From Mycobacterium sp. (lineage in GTDB: Bacteria; Actinomycetota; Actinomycetes; Mycobacteriales; Mycobacteriaceae), in contig JAOPWF010000348.1 in the NCBI GenBank assembly GCA_025965815.1, positions 1-11,745 of the forward strand: DNA of 11,745 nt, in the 5' to 3' direction. The position numbers were made by a program, and so were the translations under genes. Below, piece after piece: positions 1-6,963 of this stretch. Below the pieces are notes generated by a model, which was not told the DNA's origin, did no database searches, and saw only the letters and a list, made by a program, of their open reading frames with translations. Within the stretch, counting starts at the first letter, position 1, and every line of letters starts with the position of its first letter.

Positions 1-540
1 GTCCTCGAAGTACGAGCGCAGGATCCAGACCACAAGTGGCATGGTGACCAGCTGAAGCACCCAGATCATGCCGACCTTGGTGTCGAACAGCCCGATCTGG
101 TTGTAGATCACGAACAGCGGCACGATAACCATGAGCTCCGGCGCGAACCGGAAGGACAGCATCTGGAACATCAGGTCATTGCTGCCCTTGTACTTCCAGC
201 GGCCTGCAGCGTAGGCGGCGGGTATGCCGATCACGAGTGAAACGATCACGGCACCACCGCAGTTGATCAGACTGGTCAGCAGCGACGTCTTGAAGTCGAC
301 GCTTGTCATCTGGGTGCCCTTGTCGGACAACACCGTTGCGAAGTTCGACCACGTCGGACTGAACTGGAAGTAGGTCGTGGTCTGCTCTTGGGCGCTCTTC
401 AAGGCCAGTATCACCATCCACGCGATCGGGAACAGCGAGAAGATGAACCAGAAGATCAGTCCGATGTCGGCGCCCACCGATCCGATGCCGAGCCGCTTCT
501 GACCCGGAAGTAGTTCGCTCCTGCTCAATTTGAGTGCCAT
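1..540 (-). CDS. ABC sugar/polyol transporter permease, MalG type (partial, 3' end off the window)
   Basis: Inner-membrane permease of a carbohydrate ABC importer (MalG-like, binding-protein-dependent transport family). The frame is open from ATG at 540 to base 1, giving 180 residues; the rest lies beyond the left edge. Hydrophobic segments lie near residues 23-46, 88-111, 127-147 and 157-175. The visible part ends at about the point (RSYFED) where the family's EAA loop, which contacts the ATPase, would follow, so that loop is not seen. The start lies 4 bases after the MalF-type gene's stop, with GGAG just upstream inside that gene's end, which fits translational coupling. It is the last visible gene of the dehydrogenase/binding-protein/permease operon. 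No ATPase gene for this transporter is in the window; it may lie further left or be shared. The family assignment is firm; substrate comes only from context. Confidence 0.9.
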   Translation of the reverse strand, partial: MALKLSRSELLPGQKRLGIGSVGADIGLIFWFIFSLFPIAWMVILALKSAQEQTTTYFQFSPTWSNFATVLSDKGTQMTSVDFKTSLLTSLINCGGAVIVSLVIGIPAAYAAGRWKYKGSNDLMFQMLSFRFAPELMVIVPLFVIYNQIGLFDTKVGMIWVLQLVTMPLVVWILRSYFED

Positions 541-544
541 GGCT

Positions 545-1501
545 CTAGGACTCCGCTCCGGCAGCGCGCCGCTGCGCTTTTCCGAGCACGCTCACCAGGT
601 AGCGCGCGGTGATGAACACAATGATCCAGAGCAGCAGCATGTAGGTGCTGCCGCGGGAGTAGTTGAGGTTGATGATCGAGTCCTCGAAGGCGCCGATCTG
701 CAGCGTCCGCGTCGCGACGCCGGGTCCGCCGGCAGTCAGCACGTAGATGTGGTCGAAGACCTTCAGGTTGTCCATGAACCGGAAGATGACCGCCACCAGG
801 ATGTAGGGCCACAGCATCGGCAGCATCAGCTTGCGGAACATGTAGAACCAGTTCGCGCCGTCGACCTCCGACGCCTCGAACGGTTCCCTGGGCAGCGAAC
901 GCATGCCGGCGAGCACCAGGATCGCCACGAACGGCGTGAAGATCCAAAGATCGACGAGGATCACCGACCACAGAGCGTGCGTGCTCGACAGCCAGTCGAA
1001 GGTGTTGCCCAGCCCCAGAACGTGATTGAGGATGCCGAACTGCGGGTTGAACATCAGCTTCCAGATGACGCCCGCGATCACCGGTGCGATCATTAGCGGC
1101 AGGATGAGCACCTTCTCAAAGATCTTGCCGATGATGCTGGACCGGTTCAGCAGTAATGCCAGCCCCACCCCCAACGCCGTCTCGACCAGAGTCGCGACCA
1201 CCGCGAAGATCGCGGTGACCTTGACGCTCTGCCAGAAGACCTGATCGCCGAGCACCGATTTGAAGTTCTGGAACCAGATGAAGCGCGGATTGGGATTCAC
1301 CGCCGCGTAGTTGAGGAACGCGTAGTAGGCACCCAGAACGAATGGGTACAGGATGCCGATAACGATGACCAGCGCGGGAATCGACAGTATGTAGGGCCGC
1401 AGTTTTCGCCGCCAGCTCGGGACTTCGGGTAGTGGCCGCCTCGTGGTGGAGGCGGGCTGCTCCGGCGTTTCCTGCGCCGCCTTGGGTGTCTGAGTTGTCA
1501 T
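545..1501 (-). CDS. ABC sugar/polyol transporter permease, MalF type
   Basis: Membrane subunit of a carbohydrate ABC importer, 318 residues, the usual length for MalF/UgpA-like permeases. A charged, proline-rich cytoplasmic tail (1-36) precedes about six hydrophobic segments near 38-62, 94-118, 131-150, 177-200, 232-241 and 286-305. The conserved cytoplasmic EAA loop is clear at about 208-230 (FEASEVDGANWFYMFRKLML), with E209, G215 and P228 in the expected places; it docks onto the ATPase. The start ATG at 1501 has AGGAG seven bases upstream, and that AGGAG overlaps the TAG stop of the binding-protein gene, which suggests coupled translation. Its MalG partner starts 4 bases after its stop. 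Substrate cannot be read from the permease; context points to a small polyol. Confidence 0.93.
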   Translation of the reverse strand: MTTQTPKAAQETPEQPASTTRRPLPEVPSWRRKLRPYILSIPALVIVIGILYPFVLGAYYAFLNYAAVNPNPRFIWFQNFKSVLGDQVFWQSVKVTAIFAVVATLVETALGVGLALLLNRSSIIGKIFEKVLILPLMIAPVIAGVIWKLMFNPQFGILNHVLGLGNTFDWLSSTHALWSVILVDLWIFTPFVAILVLAGMRSLPREPFEASEVDGANWFYMFRKLMLPMLWPYILVAVIFRFMDNLKVFDHIYVLTAGGPGVATRTLQIGAFEDSIINLNYSRGSTYMLLLWIIVFITARYLVSVLGKAQRRAAGAES

Positions 1502-1511
1502 GCCGGCGCTC

Positions 1512-2936
1512 CTAGAGGTTGACCTTGGAGGTATTGGTCTTTGCCAGGCTCCGCAGGCGCGATGCGGCGTCGTCCCCGCCGTAAATGTCCTGCAGCGCGA
1601 CGGCCCAGTTCTGTGTGGTGTCGAAGAACTTCTTCTGTGGGGTGAACTGGATCTTCGACGATCCGATCACTGTTTCGAAGGTCTCCAGGTAACCCGGCTG
1701 GTTCGCGGCCACCCGTTTGAAGGTGGTGTCAAAGACCGACTTTCGCACCGGATCGGCGTAAGTACCGCCCTCGACCGCCTTGTTCATCGAATCCTTGCCG
1801 GTGGCCCACTGGATGAAAAGCCACGCAGGCAACTTGTTGCGGGAGTTGGCGCTCATCGCCCAGCTCCACGTCCACAGGTTGGTCTTGTAGTTGCCGTCGG
1901 GGCCCGCCGGACCCGGATACCAGGCCAGGTGCCCGGCCTCTTTGCTCGCTCCCGGCTTGTTCTTGGGATAGGTGGCGCTGTCGGCGTCGTAGACCATCAT
2001 CGCCTTGCCGTCACCGAGATCACCGGTGGCGTTCGGGTAGTCGTAGGTGGTCCACGACGTGGGACCGGCTTTGTGCTGCATCTCGATCCACCTCTTGGTG
2101 AATTCGATCGCCTTGTCGCTGTCCATCTCGGCGATCAGCTCGGAGCCGTTGAACTTGTAGTCGACCGCGCCTTCGCGGGTGTACTGCGTCATGAAGCCGG
2201 GATGGATAGTGGCCCAGGACTTGGACCCGCGGGTGGCGATGCCGTATCGGTTCGCCGACCGATCGGTCAGATCGACCGCCAATTGGATGAAGTCGTCGAA
2301 TTTGTCCGGCAGCTTCGTGATGCCGCGCTGGTCGAAATAGGCCTTGTTGTAGGCCACCACGTTGTTCTCGAAACCCCACGGGATCGCCCACTGGCCGCCG
2401 GTGCCCAACGGATGGCCCAGAGTGAAATCCCACCGCGTCGATGCACGCAGGCCGTCGAAGATGTCATCGAAGTCGTACTCCGCGTTCGTTGCCGACGTGT
2501 TCTTCAACCACGGCTGGAGATCCTCGATCCACCCGGGTGGACCGTACTGCCAGATGAAGTAGGCGCCGAGCATGAACGCGTCATGCTTTCCGGAGCCGCC
2601 GGCGAGTTCGGTGTTGAGCTTGGTGAAGTAGTCCGCCTCGGGAACCAGGTCAACGTTGACGTTGATTCCGGTCAGATCGGTGAACTCCTTGAGCAGCGGT
2701 TGGTACGACAACTGGTACGGGTGGGGGGTCTGCAGGATGTTGATGCTGGCACCGGAAGCCTTCTTCCAGTTGAAGCCGCCGCTGACATCGCCTGCCCCGT
2801 TGGGTGCACTGGCTCGCCCGCCAACCCCGCAGGCGCTCAGCACCGGCAGACTGGCCGCGGCAAGCCCGCCGAGCCCCAACGCGGCCAATATGTTCCGCCG
2901 CGACATCTGCCGGTCGGAGAAGCGCTCTGCACTCAT
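1512..2936 (-). CDS. ABC transporter substrate-binding lipoprotein, probably Tat-exported
   Basis: Extracytoplasmic carbohydrate-binding protein of the COG1653 type (extracellular solute-binding family 1), 474 residues. The N-terminus carries SRRNIL (residues 12-17), matching the twin-arginine core S-R-R-x-hydrophobic, then a hydrophobic stretch and a lipobox LSAC with the lipidation cysteine at 36. It is therefore predicted to be exported folded by Tat and anchored outside the cytoplasmic membrane. The mature part has the family's aromatic-rich character (for example YPGPAGPDGNYKTNLWTWSW). ATG at 2936 is preceded by AGAAGGA with a 9-base spacer. It follows the dehydrogenase gene by 35 bp and precedes the two permeases, so it is the binding subunit of this importer. 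Regulation is expected from the SorC-controlled promoter upstream of the dehydrogenase. Ligand is inferred from the neighbours to be a polyol or related sugar. Confidence 0.92.
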   Translation of the reverse strand: MSAERFSDRQMSRRNILAALGLGGLAAASLPVLSACGVGGRASAPNGAGDVSGGFNWKKASGASINILQTPHPYQLSYQPLLKEFTDLTGINVNVDLVPEADYFTKLNTELAGGSGKHDAFMLGAYFIWQYGPPGWIEDLQPWLKNTSATNAEYDFDDIFDGLRASTRWDFTLGHPLGTGGQWAIPWGFENNVVAYNKAYFDQRGITKLPDKFDDFIQLAVDLTDRSANRYGIATRGSKSWATIHPGFMTQYTREGAVDYKFNGSELIAEMDSDKAIEFTKRWIEMQHKAGPTSWTTYDYPNATGDLGDGKAMMVYDADSATYPKNKPGASKEAGHLAWYPGPAGPDGNYKTNLWTWSWAMSANSRNKLPAWLFIQWATGKDSMNKAVEGGTYADPVRKSVFDTTFKRVAANQPGYLETFETVIGSSKIQFTPQKKFFDTTQNWAVALQDIYGGDDAASRLRSLAKTNTSKVNL

Positions 2937-2944
2937 GTACTCGA

Positions 2945-2974
2945 GTCCTTCTGTAGGCGCCTGAAAGGAGGTCA
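2945..2974 (-). promoter_or_regulatory. Possible Shine-Dalgarno-sequestering element between dehydrogenase and binding-protein genes
   Basis: In the minus-strand transcript the dehydrogenase UGA (2974-2972) is followed at once by CCUCCUU, an anti-Shine-Dalgarno-like run (2971-2965). About 15 bases further on is AGAAGGA (2952-2946), the ribosome site of the binding-protein gene. UCCUU can pair with AAGGA, and with a one-base bulge the helix extends to six pairs. A competing small hairpin CCTGA/TCAGG (2976-2960) also includes the stop codon. A ribosome terminating on the first gene would cover the anti-SD run, which would couple translation. This is inference from pairing only. Confidence 0.3.
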
Positions 2975-4060
2975 GGCGGGAATCAGCGAGACTTTGACCG
3001 ACTCGGTGCCGCTGGCGACCAGGTCCAGGCCCTTCTGGAACTCCGTCAGCGGCAGCTGGTGAGTGCAGATGCGGTCCATGGGCAGCACACCGGACTCGAT
3101 CATCTTGATCGCCGCCGGCCAGCAGTACGGCCCGAGGTGGGCCCCCAGGACGTCGAGCTCCTTGTCATCGCTGATGATGCTCCAGTCGACGGACACGTCG
3201 CTGCCGAAGACCCCGTACTCGACGTACCGGCCGAGTTTGCGCAACAGGTTGAGGCCCTGCGGAACTGCGGACGGGTGGCCGGTGCCTTCCAGATACACGT
3301 CGGCCCCGTAGCCGTCGGTCAGATCGCGGATGATCGAGATCGCATCCTGCTCGGCGATGTTGATCGTGATGTCGGCACCGCAGCCGGCCGCGAGTTCGAG
3401 CTTGTCCGGTGCCATGTCCAACGCGATGACGTGCATCGGGCTCTTGGCGCGTGCGCCCGCGACCATGCCCAGTCCGATCGGGCCGCAGCCGGCGACCACC
3501 ACGGTGTCTTCGAAGGTGATCTGCGCGCGCTCGACAGCGTGCAGCGAGCACGACAGCGGCTCGGTGAAGGCAGCGTGCGCGGGCGGGATGTCGCCAGAGA
3601 CTTTGTGCACCAGCGATTCCACCGGATACACCATGTAGCTGGCCATTCCGCCCGGGGTCCGTCGCTTGAAGCCGTACAGGTCGTGGGGTTGGCACATGTG
3701 GTACTGACCGCGCTTGCAATAGCGGCATTCCCAGCACGGCACAATCTGCTCGGAGGTCACCCGATCGCCGACCGCGATGTTCCAGCGGGCCGCCGCCTCG
3801 TCGTCGAGTTGCACGACCCGACCGGCGAACTCGTGCCCGGGGATCACCATGGTCTCCGCCCAGGCCGGGCGGTTCTCATCACCCCAGAACTTCGCGGCGC
3901 CGTGATAGCACTTCAGGTCGCTGGCGCAGATCCCCACTGCCTCCACCCGGATGAGGGCCTCGCCCGGTCCTCGGACCGGAACCGCCACCTCCTCGAGCCG
4001 ATAGTCATGCGGGCCGTGACAGACGACTGCCTGCATCTTCTCCGGAATTTGATCAGTCAT
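2972..4060 (-). CDS. eltD: Zinc-dependent polyol dehydrogenase, likely erythritol/L-threitol dehydrogenase
   Basis: Medium-chain, zinc-dependent NAD(P) dehydrogenase of 362 residues. Visible ligands are catalytic C45 (GICASD), H76-E77 (GHE) and E167 (TEPLS), and the structural zinc cysteines C109, C112, C115 and C123. The Rossmann motif GCGPIG is at 191-196, and an acidic D215 ends the second strand, which favours NAD over NADP. From memory the whole sequence closely follows EltD of M. smegmatis, which oxidises erythritol and L-threitol to L-erythrulose; that identification is recall, not a search. ATG at 4060 has GAGGAG six bases upstream. It is the first gene of the operon with the ABC importer and is divergent from a SorC regulator, which fits oxidation of the imported polyol in the cytoplasm. 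A relative acting on another polyol, such as xylitol or a pentitol, is the main alternative. Confidence 0.85.
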   Translation of the reverse strand: MTDQIPEKMQAVVCHGPHDYRLEEVAVPVRGPGEALIRVEAVGICASDLKCYHGAAKFWGDENRPAWAETMVIPGHEFAGRVVQLDDEAAARWNIAVGDRVTSEQIVPCWECRYCKRGQYHMCQPHDLYGFKRRTPGGMASYMVYPVESLVHKVSGDIPPAHAAFTEPLSCSLHAVERAQITFEDTVVVAGCGPIGLGMVAGARAKSPMHVIALDMAPDKLELAAGCGADITINIAEQDAISIIRDLTDGYGADVYLEGTGHPSAVPQGLNLLRKLGRYVEYGVFGSDVSVDWSIISDDKELDVLGAHLGPYCWPAAIKMIESGVLPMDRICTHQLPLTEFQKGLDLVASGTESVKVSLIPA

Positions 4061-4134
4061 CTGCGACTCCTCATGCGACGGTGTTGCGCACGCCCGGTGT
4101 GGATATCTTCGCGTACCCGGTTGTGGCTTCAGTC

Positions 4135-4164
4135 ACACTATCCCGCCATGCGCACATATGTCCA
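4135..4164 (-). promoter_or_regulatory. Predicted sigma-A-type promoter of the dehydrogenase/ABC operon
   Basis: On the minus strand TGGACA (4164-4159, five of six matches to TTGACA) is followed after 18 bases by TAGTGT (4140-4135, fits TANNNT). Transcription would start near 4128, leaving a leader of about 68 bases with the GAGGAG site of the dehydrogenase at its end. The proximal palindromic operator directly abuts the -35 on its upstream side. Confidence 0.5.
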
Positions 4165-4180
4165 GAACGAATGTTCAGTG
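4165..4180. promoter_or_regulatory. Predicted SorC operator, copy 1
   Basis: The 16 bases GAACGAATGTTCAGTG are repeated once 28 bp to the right with a single change. The core GAAC-GAAT-GTTC is an imperfect 12-bp palindrome. It abuts the predicted -35 of the dehydrogenase operon. Its place between a SorC-family gene and the operon beside it makes it a candidate binding site for that regulator; binding itself is inferred. Confidence 0.6.
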
Positions 4181-4192
4181 AAATTCCCCCGC

Positions 4193-4208
4193 GAACAAAT
4201 GTTCAGTG
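4193..4208. promoter_or_regulatory. Predicted SorC operator, copy 2
   Basis: GAACAAATGTTCAGTG is the second copy of the repeated 16-mer. Its core GAACA-AA-TGTTC is a perfect inverted repeat with five-base arms. It lies directly upstream of the possible -10 of the regulator gene (4210-4215), so a protein bound here would also block transcription of the regulator. Confidence 0.6.
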
Positions 4209-4209
4209 C

Positions 4210-4215
4210 CATACT
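4210..4215 (+). promoter_or_regulatory. Possible -10 element of the SorC gene, leaderless transcript
   Basis: CATACT (four of six matches to TATAAT) ends six bases before the ATG at 4222. A transcript starting the usual 6-7 bases after a -10 would begin at or next to the start codon. No Shine-Dalgarno sequence precedes this ATG, in agreement with a leaderless mRNA. No convincing -35 is visible. Confidence 0.35.
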
Positions 4216-4221
4216 CGGTGC

Positions 4222-5241
4222 ATGCCCCGAGCCGCCCAGCACAGTGGCCTGACCGGCGACGACGGCTCTTCGCCGGATGCTGAGACCGGGCATTTCCCAC
4301 AGTCGCTGTTGTATGCGGCGGCAAAGCTGTACTACCGCGAAGACGCCACCCAGGCCGAGGTCGCCTCGCAGTTGGGGACCAGCCGTGCGACCGTCAGCCG
4401 ACTCCTGGCGGAGGCCAAGCGCCAGGGAATCGTGCGTATCGAGGTGGTCCCGCCTGCCGAGGCGGCGGCAAGCGATCTCGCCGACCAACTGGCCAGGGCG
4501 CTCGGTCTGACCACCGTCTACCTCAGCCTGCCGCTACCCAATCCAGGGGTGGGTCGGACAACCGTCGACGTGATGGGCGGAGCGCTGGCACCCGCGGTCG
4601 GCCGCGCACTTTCCGGGGCCGGTCTGCTGCCCGGCGACATCCTGCTGGTGTCGTCGGGGCGGACGGTATACGAGGTCGCCCAGTTCGACCTGACCGAGCT
4701 GCCCGGCGTTCTGGTGGCTCCCACCGTCGGTGGCAACGACCAGCCCGAGGAGTGGTACCAGACGAACGAGATCACCCGTCTGGTGGCCAACCGCGTCGGC
4801 GGCCGGGCCACGTATCTGTTCGCGCCGGCCCTGCCCGGGCCTGATTTGTACCCATCGCTGCTGAACGACCCCAGTATCCAACGGGTACTGCACCTTTGGC
4901 CGCACGCCCGTTGCGTACTCATGGGTGTGGGAGCACCGCCGCTGATGCGTGCTGACATCCCTCAATTCGTTCCGACGAGCTCGAACTCGCTGCGCTCCGC
5001 GGTCGGTGACGTGTGTTCACGGTTCTACGACCGTTCCGGCAATGCGATTCCATTCGAAGGCAGTGAACGGTTGATTGCGGTCGAACTCGAGGTGTTGCGC
5101 CATGTTCCGGTGGCAATCGCAGTGGCGGTCGGCAGGGACAAGGTCGACTCGATCGTCGCCGGCGCCCGTGGTGGGTACTTCAACCAGTTGGTCACCGACC
5201 CCGGAACCGCCACAGCCATTCTCGATACCGTCAGTCCGTAG
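4222..5241 (+). CDS. SorC/DeoR-type sugar-responsive transcriptional regulator
   Basis: Transcription factor of the SorC family, 339 residues, the usual size. An N-terminal helix-turn-helix lies at about 42-63 (ATQAEVASQLGTSRATVSRL). From about 80 to the end is a sugar-phosphate-binding domain related to phosphosugar isomerases, with segments such as GDILLVSSGRT and a C-terminal GARGGYFNQLVTD typical of the family. The frame stays open upstream to a GTG at 4081, but that would add 47 residues across the operators; ATG at 4222 gives the family length and sits right behind a possible -10. It is divergent from the dehydrogenase/ABC operon and probably controls it and itself through the GAACRAATGTTC sites. 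SorC proteins usually respond to phosphorylated intermediates, so the kinase product or a downstream phosphate is the likely effector. Activator or repressor cannot be decided here. Confidence 0.92.
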   Translation: MPRAAQHSGLTGDDGSSPDAETGHFPQSLLYAAAKLYYREDATQAEVASQLGTSRATVSRLLAEAKRQGIVRIEVVPPAEAAASDLADQLARALGLTTVYLSLPLPNPGVGRTTVDVMGGALAPAVGRALSGAGLLPGDILLVSSGRTVYEVAQFDLTELPGVLVAPTVGGNDQPEEWYQTNEITRLVANRVGGRATYLFAPALPGPDLYPSLLNDPSIQRVLHLWPHARCVLMGVGAPPLMRADIPQFVPTSSNSLRSAVGDVCSRFYDRSGNAIPFEGSERLIAVELEVLRHVPVAIAVAVGRDKVDSIVAGARGGYFNQLVTDPGTATAILDTVSP

Positions 5242-5283
5242 TCACCCCATCCACGAGGATTTCGCTTCCTTCCTGTACCCGCC

Positions 5284-5361
5284 TCGAGTGTGCGTCCAGG
5301 GCGAGACTTTTCGCGCGAGGGCGCCCTCAGTGCACGCTCGACGCCACGACCGCACACTCGA
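5284..5361. terminator. Compound hairpin between convergent genes, possible bidirectional terminator
   Basis: TCGAGTGTGC (5284-5293) pairs with GCACGCTCGA (5332-5341) over ten positions with one G-T pair. After a 4x4 internal loop, AGGGCG (5298-5303) pairs with CGCCCT (5322-5327). The apex also contains a perfect 12-bp palindrome GAGGGCGCCCTC (5317-5328). A second right arm CGCACACTCGA (5351-5361) matches 5284-5294 perfectly over 11 bases and could replace the first. It lies between the stops of the SorC gene and the kinase gene. No T-tract follows, as is common for high-GC actinobacterial terminators. Confidence 0.55.
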
Positions 5362-5407
5362 CGGGCTGTGGGCCAGCCTTCCGCGGTTGGCACGCGGTGG
5401 ACGGCGG

Positions 5408-6904
5408 CTACCCGACGGGCGGAGCGTGCGGATCCTCGGTGCCCAGCCGGTGCACCAATCCCTTTGTGGCCGGATAGAGCTCACACCACGTCGGGTACAG
5501 GTCGTCGTAGATCGCACGGTTGTGCGGATCGGGTTTGATCTCGCGGGCGATCTTGGCCCAGTCCGTGTCCGGCGGCACCAGCCCCACTCCGATCGCGGCG
5601 AGCAGCGCGTCGCCGTAGCTGGCGCCGATGGCCTGCTCGGGAACGAGTTGGGGCCGGCCGGTGACATCGCTGACCGTCTGCGCCCAGATCGGGCTGCGCA
5701 GTCCCCCGCCCACGGCCACCGTGCGGGACCCCGCATGCGCATCGTCGAACCGCTCCAGGATCTGGCGGATGCCGAATGAAATCCCTTCGTAGGCGGCACG
5801 AAACAGATGGCCACGACCATGTCGTAGGGTGAGTCCCGCGAACACTCCCCGGGCCTGCGGATCGAACACCGGCGTTCGCTCGCCTGCCAGGTATGGCAGC
5901 ACCAACAGGCCCTCGCTACCGGGCGGAACTGCCTGCGCCTCGGCTATCAGTGTGTCGAAAGGCGCACCGCCGGTTATGGTTTGCAGCCAGTTCATCAGGC
6001 TGCCCGATGTGGACGTCCCGGCCGCCAGGGCGAGCGTGTCACGTTCGATCCCCGCCGTCGTCCACAACGCGGGATCGCTGTAGTACTCGTCGATGATCTG
6101 CACCAGGAACATCGTCGAGCCATACATCAGCATCTGATCGCCCGGATGGCGCACACCGACGGAGAACGCCTCCGAATACGCGTCTACGGTGCCCGCGACC
6201 ACCGGCGTCCCCGCCGGAACGCCGGTCGCGGCGGCGGCCTCATCGTGCACGGTGCCGACGACATCGCTGGGCCAGACCAGCCTGGGCAGCGGCAAATGCC
6301 CGCAGATTCGCTGCGCCCACTCGGTGTTCCACTCGAATTCCCGGGTGGCATAGAGCGGGTCGCACTGGCTTGCGGTGTGGTGATCGAGCACGTATTCGCC
6401 GGTCAGTTTGGCCGCGATGTACGAGTTCGACCCGTACCACCGCCGCGCACACTCGAACACGTGGGGCTCGTGCCGACGCACCCATTCCAGTTTCGGGCCG
6501 ACCGCCTGGCTGGAGAGCAGCGTCCCTGCCCTGGCAAGGATGTTTTCTGCACCCAGTTCGGTGGTCAGCGAGCCGATTTCGGCGGCCGCCCGGGTGTCAA
6601 CGCCGTACAGGATCGCCGGACGCAGGGGGCGCAGGTCGTCGTCGCACAACACCAGACACGGTCCGACGCCGCTGACACACATCGCGGCCACGCCCGACCC
6701 CGCGGGCACCTGGGCCAGCAACTTCGCACTGATGTCGCACACCTCGCGCCACCACATCGCCTCGGCATCGACCTCGGCCCACCCGGGTCGGGGCAACTGC
6801 ATCGAGTGCACGACGGTTTCGGACACGATCACCGACCCGGCCGCGTCCACGAGTACACCCTTTGTGCTCCCGGTGCCCATGTCGATTCCGAGCAGCAAGT
6901 CCAC
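5408..6904 (-). CDS. FGGY-family carbohydrate kinase (xylulokinase-like)
   Basis: ATP-dependent kinase of the FGGY family, 498 residues, full length. The N-terminal domain opens with the phosphate-binding motif GIDMGTGSTKG (6-16). The candidate catalytic base is D241 in VAGTVDAYSEAFSVG, the position of the xylulokinase aspartate. The C-terminal domain has YLAGERTPVFDP and AVGGGLRSPIWAQ, matching the second FGGY signature and adenine-binding region. The start is GTG at 6904; AGGG lies about ten bases upstream, a weak ribosome site. Its role would be to phosphorylate the ketose made by the dehydrogenase (L-erythrulose if EltD is right) or another ketose such as xylulose. It is not in the dehydrogenase operon: it converges on the SorC gene and diverges from nfo with a 59-bp gap. 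No GAACRAATGTTC site is visible before it, so its link to the regulator is unproven. Substrate is unresolved. Confidence 0.9.
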   Translation of the reverse strand: MDLLLGIDMGTGSTKGVLVDAAGSVIVSETVVHSMQLPRPGWAEVDAEAMWWREVCDISAKLLAQVPAGSGVAAMCVSGVGPCLVLCDDDLRPLRPAILYGVDTRAAAEIGSLTTELGAENILARAGTLLSSQAVGPKLEWVRRHEPHVFECARRWYGSNSYIAAKLTGEYVLDHHTASQCDPLYATREFEWNTEWAQRICGHLPLPRLVWPSDVVGTVHDEAAAATGVPAGTPVVAGTVDAYSEAFSVGVRHPGDQMLMYGSTMFLVQIIDEYYSDPALWTTAGIERDTLALAAGTSTSGSLMNWLQTITGGAPFDTLIAEAQAVPPGSEGLLVLPYLAGERTPVFDPQARGVFAGLTLRHGRGHLFRAAYEGISFGIRQILERFDDAHAGSRTVAVGGGLRSPIWAQTVSDVTGRPQLVPEQAIGASYGDALLAAIGVGLVPPDTDWAKIAREIKPDPHNRAIYDDLYPTWCELYPATKGLVHRLGTEDPHAPPVG

Positions 6905-6951
6905 CCGGCAACCCTACGTGCAGCGGAGGATTTGATGTGCCCGCTTTCACC

Positions 6952-6957
6952 TAGACT
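6952..6957 (+). promoter_or_regulatory. Predicted -10 of nfo, leaderless transcript
   Basis: TAGACT fits the mycobacterial TANNNT and ends six bases before the GTG at 6964, so transcription would start at the first base of the start codon. No Shine-Dalgarno sequence precedes the GTG. A TTGATG at 6932-6937 is 14 bases upstream, too close to be a convincing -35. Confidence 0.5.
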
Positions 6958-6963
6958 GGCCGC

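Noticed and set aside
1500..3062. Long plus-strand open frame of 520 codons opposite the binding-protein gene
   Set aside because: It is antisense to a clear lipoprotein gene, its translation is arginine-, glycine- and valine-rich without motifs, and long mirror frames are expected in high-GC DNA.
4081..4221. 47-residue N-terminal extension of the SorC protein from GTG 4081
   Set aside because: It would be coded across the repeated operators and predicted promoters and would exceed the usual family length.
3059..4252. Plus-strand open frame of 397 codons opposite the dehydrogenase
   Set aside because: The opposite strand encodes a dehydrogenase with all zinc ligands; this frame has no recognisable domain and also runs through the divergent promoter.
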